A stretch of 8,654 nucleotides of DNA from Candidatus Sericytochromatia bacterium (GCA_014377495.1 JACMPN010000483.1:1-8654); one strand, 5' to 3'. Shown: positions 1 through 6,839, counted from the stretch's first letter. Program-made: numbers and translations. Notes: a model not told the origin generated them from the sequence alone.

Positions 1-2
1 AC

Positions 3-2159
3 GTCGTCCTCGACGATTCCGCCGTGGGGCCGGTCTATCGGGCCGGCTACGAGCGGGCCCTGGCGGGCGAAAACGTCCTGTTCGAACAGGCGATGGTCTA
101 TGGTGGCCTGACGATCACCCTCGAGCTGACCTTCAACCCGATCCGCAGCGGGTCCGGCGTGCGGGGGGTCTGGGCCTTTTCCAAGGACATCACCGCCCGC
201 AAACAGACCGAGGCCGCCCTGCTCCGCGAAAAGGAGGTCGCCGAGGCGGCGACCCGGGCCAAGGCCGAGTTTCTGGCGATCATGAGCCACGAGATCCGCA
301 CGCCGCTGCATGCGGTGCTCGGCCTGGCCGGCCTGTTGCTGGACACGCCCCTGTCCGCAGAACAGCGGGACTATGCCGAAACCCTGGAAGGCTCGGCGGC
401 CACCCTCTCGACGATCCTCAACGACATCCTGGACTACTCAAAGTTGGAGGTCGGCAAGCTGACCGTCCATGCCGAGCCCTTCGACGTCGAGGCCCTGGTC
501 GCCGACGTGGCCGAGATGATGGCCATGCGGGCCGACGAAAAAGGCCTGGACGTCGTCCTGCACCTGGATCCCGGCCTGCCGTCCCGGCTGATCGCCGACA
601 GCAGTCGCATCAAGCAGGTGCTGCTCAACCTGCTCAGCAACGCCATCAAATTCACCGATGCGGGCAGCGTCATGCTCGACGTGCGGGGGGCGTGGCTGGA
701 TGGGGGGATATGCCGGGTGACTTTTGCCGTGCGGGACACGGGTATCGGCATTCCGCCCCATAAACAGGGCCTCCTGTTCCAGAAGTTCACCCAGGCCGAT
801 TCCTCCACGACCCGGCGGTTCGGCGGCACGGGCCTGGGCCTGGCCATTTCCCAGGAGCTCGTCGAGCTGATGGGGGGCGAGCTGGCCATGACCAGTCAGG
901 AAGGGATCGGGTCCATCTTCGTCTTCACCCTGACCCTGGTCACGGCCGGCAGTCCGGCCGAAGTGCGGGCCCAACCGCCGGTCCTGGCCGGTCATACGGT
1001 GTTGATGCTCTCCGCCAACCCCTGGCGGGTCGAGTCCTTTGCCGGTTATTTCCAGCTCTGGGGCCTGGCCCATCACGCCGCCGCAACGCTGGACGAGGCC
1101 CTCGACCGTCTGGCGAGGGGGGGCACCCCCGGCATCATCCTCGTGGATTGGGCGTTTTACGAGCGGTATGGGGGCGAGGTCCTGGCCCGGCTGGCGATGG
1201 TGGCGGACCTGTCCGTCAGTCTGCCACTGTTGCTGGTGCCCCTGCGGCGGCGCCACGCCCGGCAGGCCGATGCCCGGGCCTTTGCAGGCAGTGTCGCCTT
1301 TCCGATCCGGCCGGCGCTGCTGCGGCAACACCTACTGACCATGCTCGGCCTGACGCCGGCGGCCCCGGCGACCCTGGCGACCCCCGTCCGGATGGCCGCC
1401 GGGGCGCCGCCGCCCCTCCGTCACCCTTACCGGGTCCTGGTCGTCGACGATAATGCCGTCAACCTGAAGGTGGCCTGCCGCATGCTGGAACGGCTGGGCT
1501 GCATGGTCGACATGGTGATGACTGGCCAGGAGGCGATCGATCGGGTCCCGGTCGCCAGGTATGACCTGATCTTCATGGACTGCCAGATGCCGGAGCTCGA
1601 CGGCTACCAGACGACGCGGGCGATCCGGGCCCTGGCGGCGGGGGGGCGCGTCCCGATTGTGGCGATCACCGCCTATGCCCTGCCGGGTGACCGGGCCAAA
1701 TGCCTGGCTGCCGGCATGAACGACTATCTCAGCAAGCCGATCCAGCGGGAGGGACTGCACATGATGTTGGAACGGTGGGCCCGGGTCCCACGGGCGGTCG
1801 GCACGGCCGCCGTGCCGGTGATCGACCGGGAAAGGCTGCGGGACCTGGTCGATGACGATGAGGAATTGCTGGCCGACATCGTCACGGCCTATCTCGAGGC
1901 GGTGCCCGGCTGGTGTGCCGAGTTGTCCCGGCATGCTGCCGCCGCCGACTTGCCACTGCTGGGCCGGGCCGTCCACAAAGTGAAAGGGACCTTGCTGAAC
2001 GTCGCCGCCACGACCGCCACGGCCGTCGCCCGTGACCTGGAGGAGGCCGCCCGGGCCGGTGATGCCGATCAGGCCAACGCCCTGCTGCCGGTCCTGCAGG
2101 CCCAACTCCTGGAAGTGGGGACGGCGCTGGCCGCCCTCACCATCGCCGCCGTGGTCTGA
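3..2159 (+). CDS. Hybrid sensor histidine kinase (PAS-HisKA-HATPase-pseudoREC-REC-HPt), 5' end cut off
   Basis: The frame is open to the left edge, so the N-terminus is missing; the GTG at 24 is inside the PAS domain and is not the start. Residues below are numbered from that GTG. Residues 1-60 are the end of a PAS domain, closing with the typical DITxRK. A helical linker leads to the HisKA H-box (SHEIRTP, phospho-acceptor His89). The HATPase has N-box Asn206, G1 box DTGIGI at 238-243, F-box phenylalanines 252/255 and G2 box GGTGLGL at 267-273, so it should be catalytically active. Residues 323-440 look like a receiver lacking key residues. Residues 470-585 are an intact receiver: Asp475/476, phospho-acceptor Asp519, Thr549, Lys571. 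The C-terminal HPt carries His651 in HKVKG. This order matches BarA/ArcB-type phosphorelays (His to Asp to His). No membrane segment is visible in this part, and no response regulator gene lies nearby. Its signal and target are unknown. Confidence 0.96.
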   Translation, partial: VVLDDSAVGPVYRAGYERALAGENVLFEQAMVYGGLTITLELTFNPIRSGSGVRGVWAFSKDITARKQTEAALLREKEVAEAATRAKAEFLAIMSHEIRTPLHAVLGLAGLLLDTPLSAEQRDYAETLEGSAATLSTILNDILDYSKLEVGKLTVHAEPFDVEALVADVAEMMAMRADEKGLDVVLHLDPGLPSRLIADSSRIKQVLLNLLSNAIKFTDAGSVMLDVRGAWLDGGICRVTFAVRDTGIGIPPHKQGLLFQKFTQADSSTTRRFGGTGLGLAISQELVELMGGELAMTSQEGIGSIFVFTLTLVTAGSPAEVRAQPPVLAGHTVLMLSANPWRVESFAGYFQLWGLAHHAAATLDEALDRLARGGTPGIILVDWAFYERYGGEVLARLAMVADLSVSLPLLLVPLRRRHARQADARAFAGSVAFPIRPALLRQHLLTMLGLTPAAPATLATPVRMAAGAPPPLRHPYRVLVVDDNAVNLKVACRMLERLGCMVDMVMTGQEAIDRVPVARYDLIFMDCQMPELDGYQTTRAIRALAAGGRVPIVAITAYALPGDRAKCLAAGMNDYLSKPIQREGLHMMLERWARVPRAVGTAAVPVIDRERLRDLVDDDEELLADIVTAYLEAVPGWCAELSRHAAAADLPLLGRAVHKVKGTLLNVAATTATAVARDLEEAARAGDADQANALLPVLQAQLLEVGTALAALTIAAVV

Positions 2160-2198
2160 GGCGGGACGGCCTGGCGGCGGTTTGGCGCCCCTCGCGGT

Positions 2199-2227
2199 CG
2201 GTGCTCGGTCGCCCGGCCGAAACACCG
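2199..2227. terminator. Possible stem-loop between convergent genes
   Basis: The 114-bp gap between the kinase stop and the stop of the convergent lipoprotein gene contains CGGTG (2199-2203) paired with CACCG (2223-2227). An inner TCGG/CCGA stem (2205-2208 with 2217-2220) is separated from it by a small interior loop. The position suits a bidirectional terminator, but the stem is interrupted and no U-tract follows on either strand. I see nothing else in this gap. Confidence 0.25.
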
Positions 2228-2273
2228 TGAGGTGCTGCGCCAGGCAAGCTCAGTCCCACCGGCAGCGACGCTC

Positions 2274-2810
2274 TTAGCCGCCGGCCCGCGGGGTGTCGAC
2301 GATCCGTTTGGCGAAGGCCAACACGACCTTCCGGGACTGGCCGTTGTAATTTCGGCCCTCGGGGTTGGCAGAAAGAGACCGGTTGATCGCTGCCTGCAAC
2401 TGGGCCCGTTCGGCAGCCGTCAGGATCACGGTGACCGGGGCTTTGGCCGCACCGGTCTCCTGGATCTCGTAGTGGCCCCGCACCGGATTGAGCCGGGCGA
2501 TCATCGTGTCGTCCAGCACGTCGACGTCGCCGGTGCCCGGGCTGACCGGCTCCATGCCCTCGTAGGAGACGGTGAGCATCTGGCCGTTCGTCGCTTTGCC
2601 CATCAGGTGGAAACCGACGGGACGACGGTCCTGGAAGATTTCCGAACAGGTGGCGATGGCTTCTGTGAAAGTCACCCCGGCCCACGACACCGGTGTCGCT
2701 TTCGCCGCTGCCGAAACAGGCGGCACCGGCGCTGCCAAAGGCGACGCCGCCACCGCCGCACAACTGCTCAAGGCGAGCATCAGTCCCAAACCCAGCCAGA
2801 CGTTACGCAT
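2274..2810 (-). CDS. Small lipoprotein of unknown function
   Basis: 178 residues. The N-terminus is a short positive start (MRNVW), a hydrophobic stretch and a lipobox LSSC with Cys17, so the product is probably a lipid-anchored envelope protein. An Ala/Pro/Val-rich linker follows (about 18-45), then a small soluble domain. That domain has one further cysteine (Cys55, in ATCSEI) and a predicted beta-rich middle; residues 130-172 look helical (TAAERAQLQAAI onward). I recognise no family. The ATG at 2810 is chosen because it gives the complete signal peptide; its Shine-Dalgarno is weak, with only a GAGAG directly before it. It lies 104 bp downstream of the endonuclease gene on the same strand, with a hairpin between them, so it may be a separate transcription unit. 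The gene is real by codon bias and signal peptide; the function is open. Confidence 0.8.
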   Translation of the reverse strand: MRNVWLGLGLMLALSSCAAVAASPLAAPVPPVSAAAKATPVSWAGVTFTEAIATCSEIFQDRRPVGFHLMGKATNGQMLTVSYEGMEPVSPGTGDVDVLDDTMIARLNPVRGHYEIQETGAAKAPVTVILTAAERAQLQAAINRSLSANPEGRNYNGQSRKVVLAFAKRIVDTPRAGG

Positions 2811-2856
2811 CTCTCACATCCACTTCGGGCCGGCAAGGCCCTCATTCATCACGCCG

Positions 2857-2880
2857 TCACCCCCAGTGTGGTGGGGGTGA
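2857..2880 (-). terminator. Perfect 8-bp hairpin after the endonuclease gene
   Basis: TCACCCCC (2857-2864) and GGGGGTGA (2873-2880) are exact reverse complements around an 8-base loop. On the minus strand the hairpin starts 34 bases after the endonuclease stop and ends 46 bases before the start of the downstream lipoprotein gene. It could terminate the endonuclease transcript. No U-tract follows in the minus direction, so an RNA-stability or 5'-leader role for the lipoprotein mRNA is equally possible. An AT-rich patch lies at 2892-2911, just upstream on that strand. Confidence 0.4.
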
Positions 2881-2914
2881 GTACCTCAGACAAGTTTAAA
2901 AACGGGTAAAACGA

Positions 2915-3760
2915 TCAGTGAGGCAGGAACGGACTGCCCACCCGGTCGACATACTCCGGATGGTCGACGAACGGGTTGCGGTTACCCTGCAGGCCGTAGA
3001 TCGCATCGTTGCGCTGCCGCTCGTTGGCATCGACCGGATCCTGGTCGTGCCACGCTTTGAGGATGCGGCGCTCGACTTCGAAATTGACCAGCGTCAGCGG
3101 GCCACCGCCCCGCTCTTCTTTAGGTGCCGTGGCGTAGCGGACAAAGAAGTACATTAGCGAGCGGGCGACGTCGCCCCGGTGCCAGTCGGGCGTCTCGAAG
3201 ACCTGGGTCCCGTTGGCGTCTTTGCCCAGCTTGCTGGCCTGCCCGCTGTGGGTGACGTCGGGCAACAGCATGAGGACCGTGACCACGTTGCCGAAGGGGT
3301 TATTGCTGCGGATGCCGTTGGACTTGGCATCGACCGAGTAAAGGTGGTGCAGATCTGCCTTGGCCACCCCTTCCGCACCTTTGCTCTGGGGCCAGGTGTG
3401 CTCGGTGTTGAAGCCCTTGTTGTAGGCGGTCAAACTGCTGGTGACGCCTGTGGCCCAGGCCCCCGTGTACACGGACTGGACCTGGTCCTTGCCAGTCGTG
3501 TCGTCGAGGTCGGCGAACATCACGTCCCGGGCCTTGTCGTATCCCAGGTCCTTGTGCTTGCCGATGATCGTCGCCAGACCCTTGAGGAGGCGGTCGCCGG
3601 TCAGCGACTCGACGGACGCATAGTACCCGGCAGGGACGACTGCCCGCTTGGCAGCCTGGGTCTGGACGGCGGGGCGGGCCGGACTGTGCGTCAGGGCCGG
3701 ACCGGCCACCTGGCAGGCCGTCAGCAGGGCGGCGGCCAGGACGAGGGGCCACCGTGACAT
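2915..3760 (-). CDS. Endonuclease I family nuclease, lipid-anchored
   Basis: 281 residues from the ATG at 3760. An in-frame extension to 3844 exists, but the 3760 ATG has GGAG four bases upstream and starts a clean lipoprotein signal: SRW, a hydrophobic core and lipobox LTAC with Cys16. The body matches the EndA/Vvn endonuclease I family of periplasmic or secreted metal-dependent nucleases that cut DNA (and often RNA) non-specifically. Motifs in order: NTEHTWPQS (Glu120 and His121; the His is the expected general base of the beta-beta-alpha-metal fold), DLHHLYSVD (136-144), RSNNPFG (151-157; Asn likely binds the metal), RGDVAR (195-200), MYFFVRY (203-209), DPVD (241-244) and the family signature QGNRNPFVDHPE (258-269). 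The protein therefore looks complete and active. Likely roles are use of extracellular DNA as nutrient or biofilm and DNA-uptake control. The lipid anchor would keep it on the cell envelope instead of free in the medium. Confidence 0.95.
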   Translation of the reverse strand: MSRWPLVLAAALLTACQVAGPALTHSPARPAVQTQAAKRAVVPAGYYASVESLTGDRLLKGLATIIGKHKDLGYDKARDVMFADLDDTTGKDQVQSVYTGAWATGVTSSLTAYNKGFNTEHTWPQSKGAEGVAKADLHHLYSVDAKSNGIRSNNPFGNVVTVLMLLPDVTHSGQASKLGKDANGTQVFETPDWHRGDVARSLMYFFVRYATAPKEERGGGPLTLVNFEVERRILKAWHDQDPVDANERQRNDAIYGLQGNRNPFVDHPEYVDRVGSPFLPH

Positions 3761-3915
3761 CGTGCTCCGGTAAGCATTCGGCTGGCGCTCGCCGGTGAGG
3801 GGGGCCTGGCTGGATTGCCCGCTGGTCGCTCCGATTGTCGTCATCCCGGGTCACCCTCATCAGCGTCGATGATCCGCCGGGACGCCACATGTCTGCAACC
3901 CCGGTCGTTGGCTTG

Positions 3916-3944
3916 ATTATCGCAGAGAGATTAAGACAAGGGAA
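3916..3944 (-). promoter_or_regulatory. Candidate promoter for the endonuclease gene
   Basis: Read on the minus strand, a -10-like GATAAT (3916-3921, five of six consensus bases) lies 17 bp from a weak -35-like TTCCCT (3939-3944). Transcription would start near 3909, giving a leader of about 150 bases before the ATG at 3760. It sits in the AT-richer island of this gap and overlaps the opposing candidate promoter. The -35 match is poor, so the call rests on the -10 and the location. Confidence 0.35.
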
Positions 3945-3959
3945 GGAAATTCCTAAAAT
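3931..3959 (+). promoter_or_regulatory. Candidate sigma70-type promoter upstream of the monooxygenase leader
   Basis: TTAAGA (3931-3936, four of six -35 bases) and TAAAAT (3954-3959, five of six -10 bases) are separated by exactly 17 bp. They stand out against the surrounding GC-rich DNA. Transcription would start near 3966. That would give a leader of about 280 bases before the monooxygenase ATG at 4248. Confidence 0.45.
3944..3954. promoter_or_regulatory. 11-bp palindrome AGGAAATTCCT, possible operator
   Basis: AGGAA-A-TTCCT is a perfect inverted repeat around one central base. It fills the spacer and touches the first -10 base of the plus-strand promoter candidate, and overlaps the -35 of the minus-strand one. 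A dimeric regulator bound here could control both divergent genes. No regulator gene is adjacent, so the idea rests on symmetry and position alone. Confidence 0.35.
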
Positions 3960-3960
3960 T

Positions 3961-4247
3961 CAGGATAACGTCAGTTTAAGGAGGGGCCTCGGCGGCTGTG
4001 AGAGTCCCGTTTGGGGCCTTTACCAAGCGCGGTCCAACGGCATCCTGATCGAGCTGCTGGCGGGTCTGGCCATGGCCGCAGGCAGCCTCGGCGGCTTCTG
4101 GACGGCGGACTGGCGAGCGCCTATCCTCCGGGACGTAGTTGTCATCGGGGTCCGGGACTGCCACCCGGACCAGCGTGACGACCGCCATTTGGCCGGCACA
4201 TACTTACGGGAGCTGGCGGCGGGGCCAGACAGCGACAGGGACCGGTA
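3961..4247 (+). other. Leader region with consensus Shine-Dalgarno and open frame coupled to the monooxygenase
   Basis: This 287-bp stretch has no confident gene. TAAGGAGG at 3977-3984 is a near-perfect Shine-Dalgarno, yet no ATG, GTG or TTG lies 5-10 bases beyond it. The nearest is a GTG at 3998, which opens only 16 codons. A different frame stays open through the region and ends with TAA at 4246-4248, overlapping the monooxygenase ATG as TAATG, the usual form of translational coupling. In that frame the first ATG is at 4072 and would give 58 residues; third codon positions are mostly G or C, as in the neighbouring real genes. The predicted peptide resembles nothing I know. A 7-bp direct repeat GGGGCCT occurs at 3983-3989 and 4013-4019. 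Options are a small upstream gene, a leader peptide, a structured RNA leader or a decayed gene. Confidence 0.3.
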
Positions 4248-5519
4248 ATGGACACGACGGACAAACACCTGATCATCGGGGCCGGATTCTGCGGGCTGGG
4301 GGTGGCGGCGGCCCTGCAGCGACACGGCATCCCCTTCGACATCGTCGAGGCCGCTGACGACCTGGGCGGCAACTGGTACCACGGCGTGTACGAGACGGTG
4401 CACATCATCTCTTCCCGCCGGACGACGGCGTTTCCCGACTTTCCGATGCCGGCGGACTGGCCGGACTTTCCCAGTGCCGGGCAGATGTTGACCTATCTGC
4501 GGCGCTTTGCCGAGGACCGGAAGTTGCGGCGGCATATCCGCTTCGACACCCGCATCGTCGCCGTCTCGCCGGAAGCGGACGATCGCTGGGCGGTGACCGA
4601 TGCGATGGGGGCAACCCGGATCTATGGCGGCGTCGTCGTCTGCAACGGGCACCACTGGGACATGCGGATGCCCCATTACCCCGGCACGTTCACCGGCGAG
4701 CTGATCCACGCCAAGCAGTACAAACGCACGGAACAGTTGCGGGGCCGGCGGGTGCTCGTCATCGGCGGCGGCAACTCAGCCTGCGACATTGCCGCCGAAG
4801 CGGCGCGAAGCGGGGCCAGCGCCCACATCTCCCTGCGGCGCGGGTACTGGTTCCTGCCCAAGACGATGGCCGGCATCCCCACCGTGGAGTTTATGCCCGC
4901 CTGGCTGCCGTTGTGGCTGCAGCGCCCGGTCCTGCGGCTGATGATCCGCCTGGTCGTCGGCCGCTACGAGGATTATGGTCTGCCGCATCCGGACCATGCC
5001 CCGTTCGAGCACCACCCGACGATCAACACGGAACTGCTGTACTACCTGCGGCAAGGCACACTCTCGCCCCATCCGGACATCCAGGCCTACGACGGCCGCA
5101 CGGTGACCTTTGTCGACGGTCAGACGGCCGAGATCGACCTGATCGTCGCCGCCACGGGCTACAACGTCAGTTTCCCGTTCCTGGCCGAGGGCGTCGTGAC
5201 TTGGGTGGACGGGATGCCGCAGCTGATCGGGGGCGTGCTGCCGCCAGATCGCAAGCACCTCTATGTCTTCGGACTGGGGCAGCCCCGCTATGGCGCCGGA
5301 CCCCTGATCGCCGCCGGGGCCGAGTTCCTCGCCGGACTGATCGCCATACAGCGGCAGCTGCGCCATCCGGTGGGAGCGGTGTTGCGGCGGTTGGGGGCCA
5401 AAGCGCCGACGACCTGGTTGGCCGATCCCCACCGGTCGCTGCGGGACAGCCGCCGAGGGTTGCAGCTCCTGCCCTGGCTGCCGAAACTAGAGTCCTGGCT
5501 GATGGCGAAGGGCGGCTGA
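4248..5519 (+). CDS. Flavin-containing monooxygenase (class B flavoprotein)
   Basis: 423 residues. The ATG at 4248 has AGGGA six bases upstream and begins four residues before the first dinucleotide-binding strand. An N-terminal FAD-binding Rossmann motif GAGFCG lies at 11-16. The stretch 39-67 (LGGNWY... ISSRR... FPDFP) is typical of bacterial FMOs. The FMO signature FxGxxxHxxxY is at 148-158 (FTGELIHAKQY). A second Rossmann motif GGGNSA at 173-178 binds NADPH, and ATGY at 302-305 is the conserved C-terminal motif. All key elements are present, so it should use NADPH and O2 to form a C4a-hydroperoxyflavin and oxygenate a soft nucleophile (N or S) or, if Baeyer-Villiger-like, a ketone. The FMO signature and length favour the classical FMO group. 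The substrate cannot be told from the sequence, and no biosynthetic or catabolic partner lies alongside. The overlap with the preceding open frame (TAATG) suggests coupling. Confidence 0.95.
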   Translation: MDTTDKHLIIGAGFCGLGVAAALQRHGIPFDIVEAADDLGGNWYHGVYETVHIISSRRTTAFPDFPMPADWPDFPSAGQMLTYLRRFAEDRKLRRHIRFDTRIVAVSPEADDRWAVTDAMGATRIYGGVVVCNGHHWDMRMPHYPGTFTGELIHAKQYKRTEQLRGRRVLVIGGGNSACDIAAEAARSGASAHISLRRGYWFLPKTMAGIPTVEFMPAWLPLWLQRPVLRLMIRLVVGRYEDYGLPHPDHAPFEHHPTINTELLYYLRQGTLSPHPDIQAYDGRTVTFVDGQTAEIDLIVAATGYNVSFPFLAEGVVTWVDGMPQLIGGVLPPDRKHLYVFGLGQPRYGAGPLIAAGAEFLAGLIAIQRQLRHPVGAVLRRLGAKAPTTWLADPHRSLRDSRRGLQLLPWLPKLESWLMAKGG

Positions 5520-5666
5520 CGTGGTGACGTTGTCGGGGCGCCCGGCAGTCGCGCCTTATCCCCGTTACCGCAGACGTTTCCGCAAGCTTAACCGTCGCTT
5601 TACTCAGTCTTCGGACCTGTGCCCCGATAGGAAGGGGGTAACGGTAGAGCAGATGAGAGGGTGGCA

Positions 5667-6578
5667 ATGATGTTGCGTCGTTTGATGGTCGGCAGTCTCC
5701 TGGTCAGTTTTGCGGCGGGTTGCGCCTCTCCGGCGACCACCCTGCCCCTGGTCCCGGCGATGCCGGCTGCCACAGCCACGAACAACATCGTGCCGGCCGC
5801 TTTTGGCGAAACCCTCCTGACCACGCCCGGCAAGGCCCTGGTGACCACGCCCGAAAAGGCGCTGGCAACCTCGGTGACGCTCAAGGCGGACATGTCGATC
5901 CTCGCCGACCTCGACGACGAGCTGCGGACGGCTGAGCTGAGCGTCATCAGGACGACGGGCTTTGCGACCAAGGGCTGGTTTTCGGACCTGAAGCACAAGT
6001 TCAACAACTGGAACACCGCCCGCAAGCTGAAGTCCGAAGCGAAGAAGCAGCTGAAGAAGAGCCAGGAGGAAGACCTGACCAAGTATCAGGACAAAATCCT
6101 CGCCATGAAGAAGAAGAACACCGACGTCAGGGTGACGGTCAACAACCTCACCGCCGGTGGCCGTGAAGTGACCTCCACCTGGGACACGACCCACGAAAAA
6201 ACGTCCCACGTGACGGTCGTCCAGATCCTGGACGCCGAGAACATCGAGCAGTCGAAGACCCTGACCGAAACGGGCACGATGTCGGGCAACCGGGCCTTTG
6301 AGACGATCCGCTCCCGCAAGCTGGTCGACGATGACGGCACCATCGAGGTCTACTCCAAGCGGACCGTGACCAACAAGGACGGCAAGACCGAAACCCAGGA
6401 GTGGACCAACGTCGTCAAGGCTGACGGCAGCGAAACCATCATCGGCACCGTCACCAACAAGGCGGGTGACGTCACCAAGATCACCGGCACGCGGTCCGCC
6501 GACGGCAGGCTGACCCTGAACCCGGCCGTGGAGACCCCGGCCCGGGTGGCCGCCACTGCCGCTGCTTCCACCTGGTAA
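5667..6578 (+). CDS. Repeat-containing lipoprotein of unknown function
   Basis: 303 residues from the ATG at 5667, which has GAGAGG six bases upstream; a GTG at 5661 touches that site and is less likely. The lipoprotein signal is clear: basic RR, a hydrophobic core and lipobox AAGC with Cys19. Residues 20-48 are a Pro/Ala/Thr linker. Two short repeats follow (TTPGKAL and TTPEKAL, 52-65). Residues 104-150 are rich in Lys, Glu and Gln and probably form a charged helix or short coiled coil. From 153 to 285 the chain is a polar, probably beta-stranded series of loosely repeated units, such as TVTNKDGKTE and TVTNKAGDVT with recurrent DG turns. This resembles surface or envelope repeat proteins with hairpin-like strands, but I recognise no named family. 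It stands alone between the monooxygenase and a strong hairpin, so it is probably a single-gene unit. Function unknown; a structural or binding role on the envelope is a guess. Confidence 0.88.
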   Translation: MMLRRLMVGSLLVSFAAGCASPATTLPLVPAMPAATATNNIVPAAFGETLLTTPGKALVTTPEKALATSVTLKADMSILADLDDELRTAELSVIRTTGFATKGWFSDLKHKFNNWNTARKLKSEAKKQLKKSQEEDLTKYQDKILAMKKKNTDVRVTVNNLTAGGREVTSTWDTTHEKTSHVTVVQILDAENIEQSKTLTETGTMSGNRAFETIRSRKLVDDDGTIEVYSKRTVTNKDGKTETQEWTNVVKADGSETIIGTVTNKAGDVTKITGTRSADGRLTLNPAVETPARVAATAAASTW

Positions 6579-6607
6579 TCGCACCGGCCACACGCCCACC
6601 CCATTCC

Positions 6608-6640
6608 AGAGCCCCCGTTCCCATAAGGGACGGGGGCTCT
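6608..6640 (+). terminator. Strong 14-bp hairpin after the lipoprotein gene
   Basis: AGAGCCCCCGTTCCC (6608-6622) pairs with GGGACGGGGGCTCT (6627-6640) around the tetraloop ATAA, with a single bulged T. The stem begins 30 bases after the stop codon. It is very stable but lacks a U-tract (GTGGTC follows), so it may act by a U-independent mechanism or protect the mRNA 3' end. Confidence 0.7.
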
Positions 6641-6811
6641 GTGGTCAAGAAAGGCTGCCGCTGCAGTATTTCAGGTCGCCTGTGACGCTGGATGGCGCTA
6701 CTGGGGCGGGTCAGGCAGCGTGGATGGGCTTGAAACGTCCTGTTTCCAAGCGACGAAACCTTGTTGCGTTGGATGGCGGATGGTGAACGGCATTCATGAC
6801 GAAGTGCTCAA
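6641..6811. other. Intergenic stretch with short degenerate repeats and a small hairpin
   Basis: I find no gene here. Near-copies of one short word occur: CGCTGGATGGCG (6686-6697), CGTGGATGG (6719-6727) and CGTTGGATGGCG (6767-6778). A hairpin lies between the last two: GCTTG/CAAGC and AAAC/GTTT (6728-6736 with 6742-6751, one bulged C, loop GTCCT). It could be decayed sequence, a small RNA or a protein-binding cluster; nothing decides between these. Confidence 0.35.
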
Positions 6812-6839
6812 GGCCGCACGGTTGGGTGGCTGTGCGGCC
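6812..6839 (-). terminator. 8-bp hairpin after the S4-like membrane protein gene
   Basis: GGCCGCAC (6812-6819) and GTGCGGCC (6832-6839) are perfect reverse complements with a 12-base loop. On the minus strand this starts 28 bases after the stop of the membrane protein gene, the expected place for its terminator. As with the other hairpins in this window, no U-tract follows. Confidence 0.5.

Noticed and set aside
438..2225. Two long minus-strand open frames (297 codons each) end to end opposite the kinase.
   Set aside because: They are antisense to a gene with full kinase motifs, encode low-complexity Gly/Arg/Gln/His-rich peptides, and are the usual mirror effect of high-GC codon bias.
2232..2909. 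225-codon plus-strand open frame opposite the small lipoprotein.
   Set aside because: It has no recognisable domain, while the minus strand has a clean lipoprotein signal and a start that matches it.
3760..3844. 28-residue N-terminal extension of the endonuclease.
   Set aside because: The internal ATG at 3760 has GGAG at good spacing and directly begins a lipoprotein signal peptide; the extension would bury it.
3986..4030. Riboswitch resemblance (cobalamin- or TPP-like words such as GTGAGAGTCCCG) in the monooxygenase leader.
   Set aside because: The required conserved cores are absent: no B12 box, and no CTGAGA plus ACCTGA set for TPP. Only a short chance resemblance remains.
5604..6599. 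331-codon minus-strand open frame opposite the repeat lipoprotein.
   Set aside because: The plus strand has a ribosome site, lipobox and a following hairpin; the minus frame runs through that hairpin's flank and is Gly/Arg/Val-rich without motifs.
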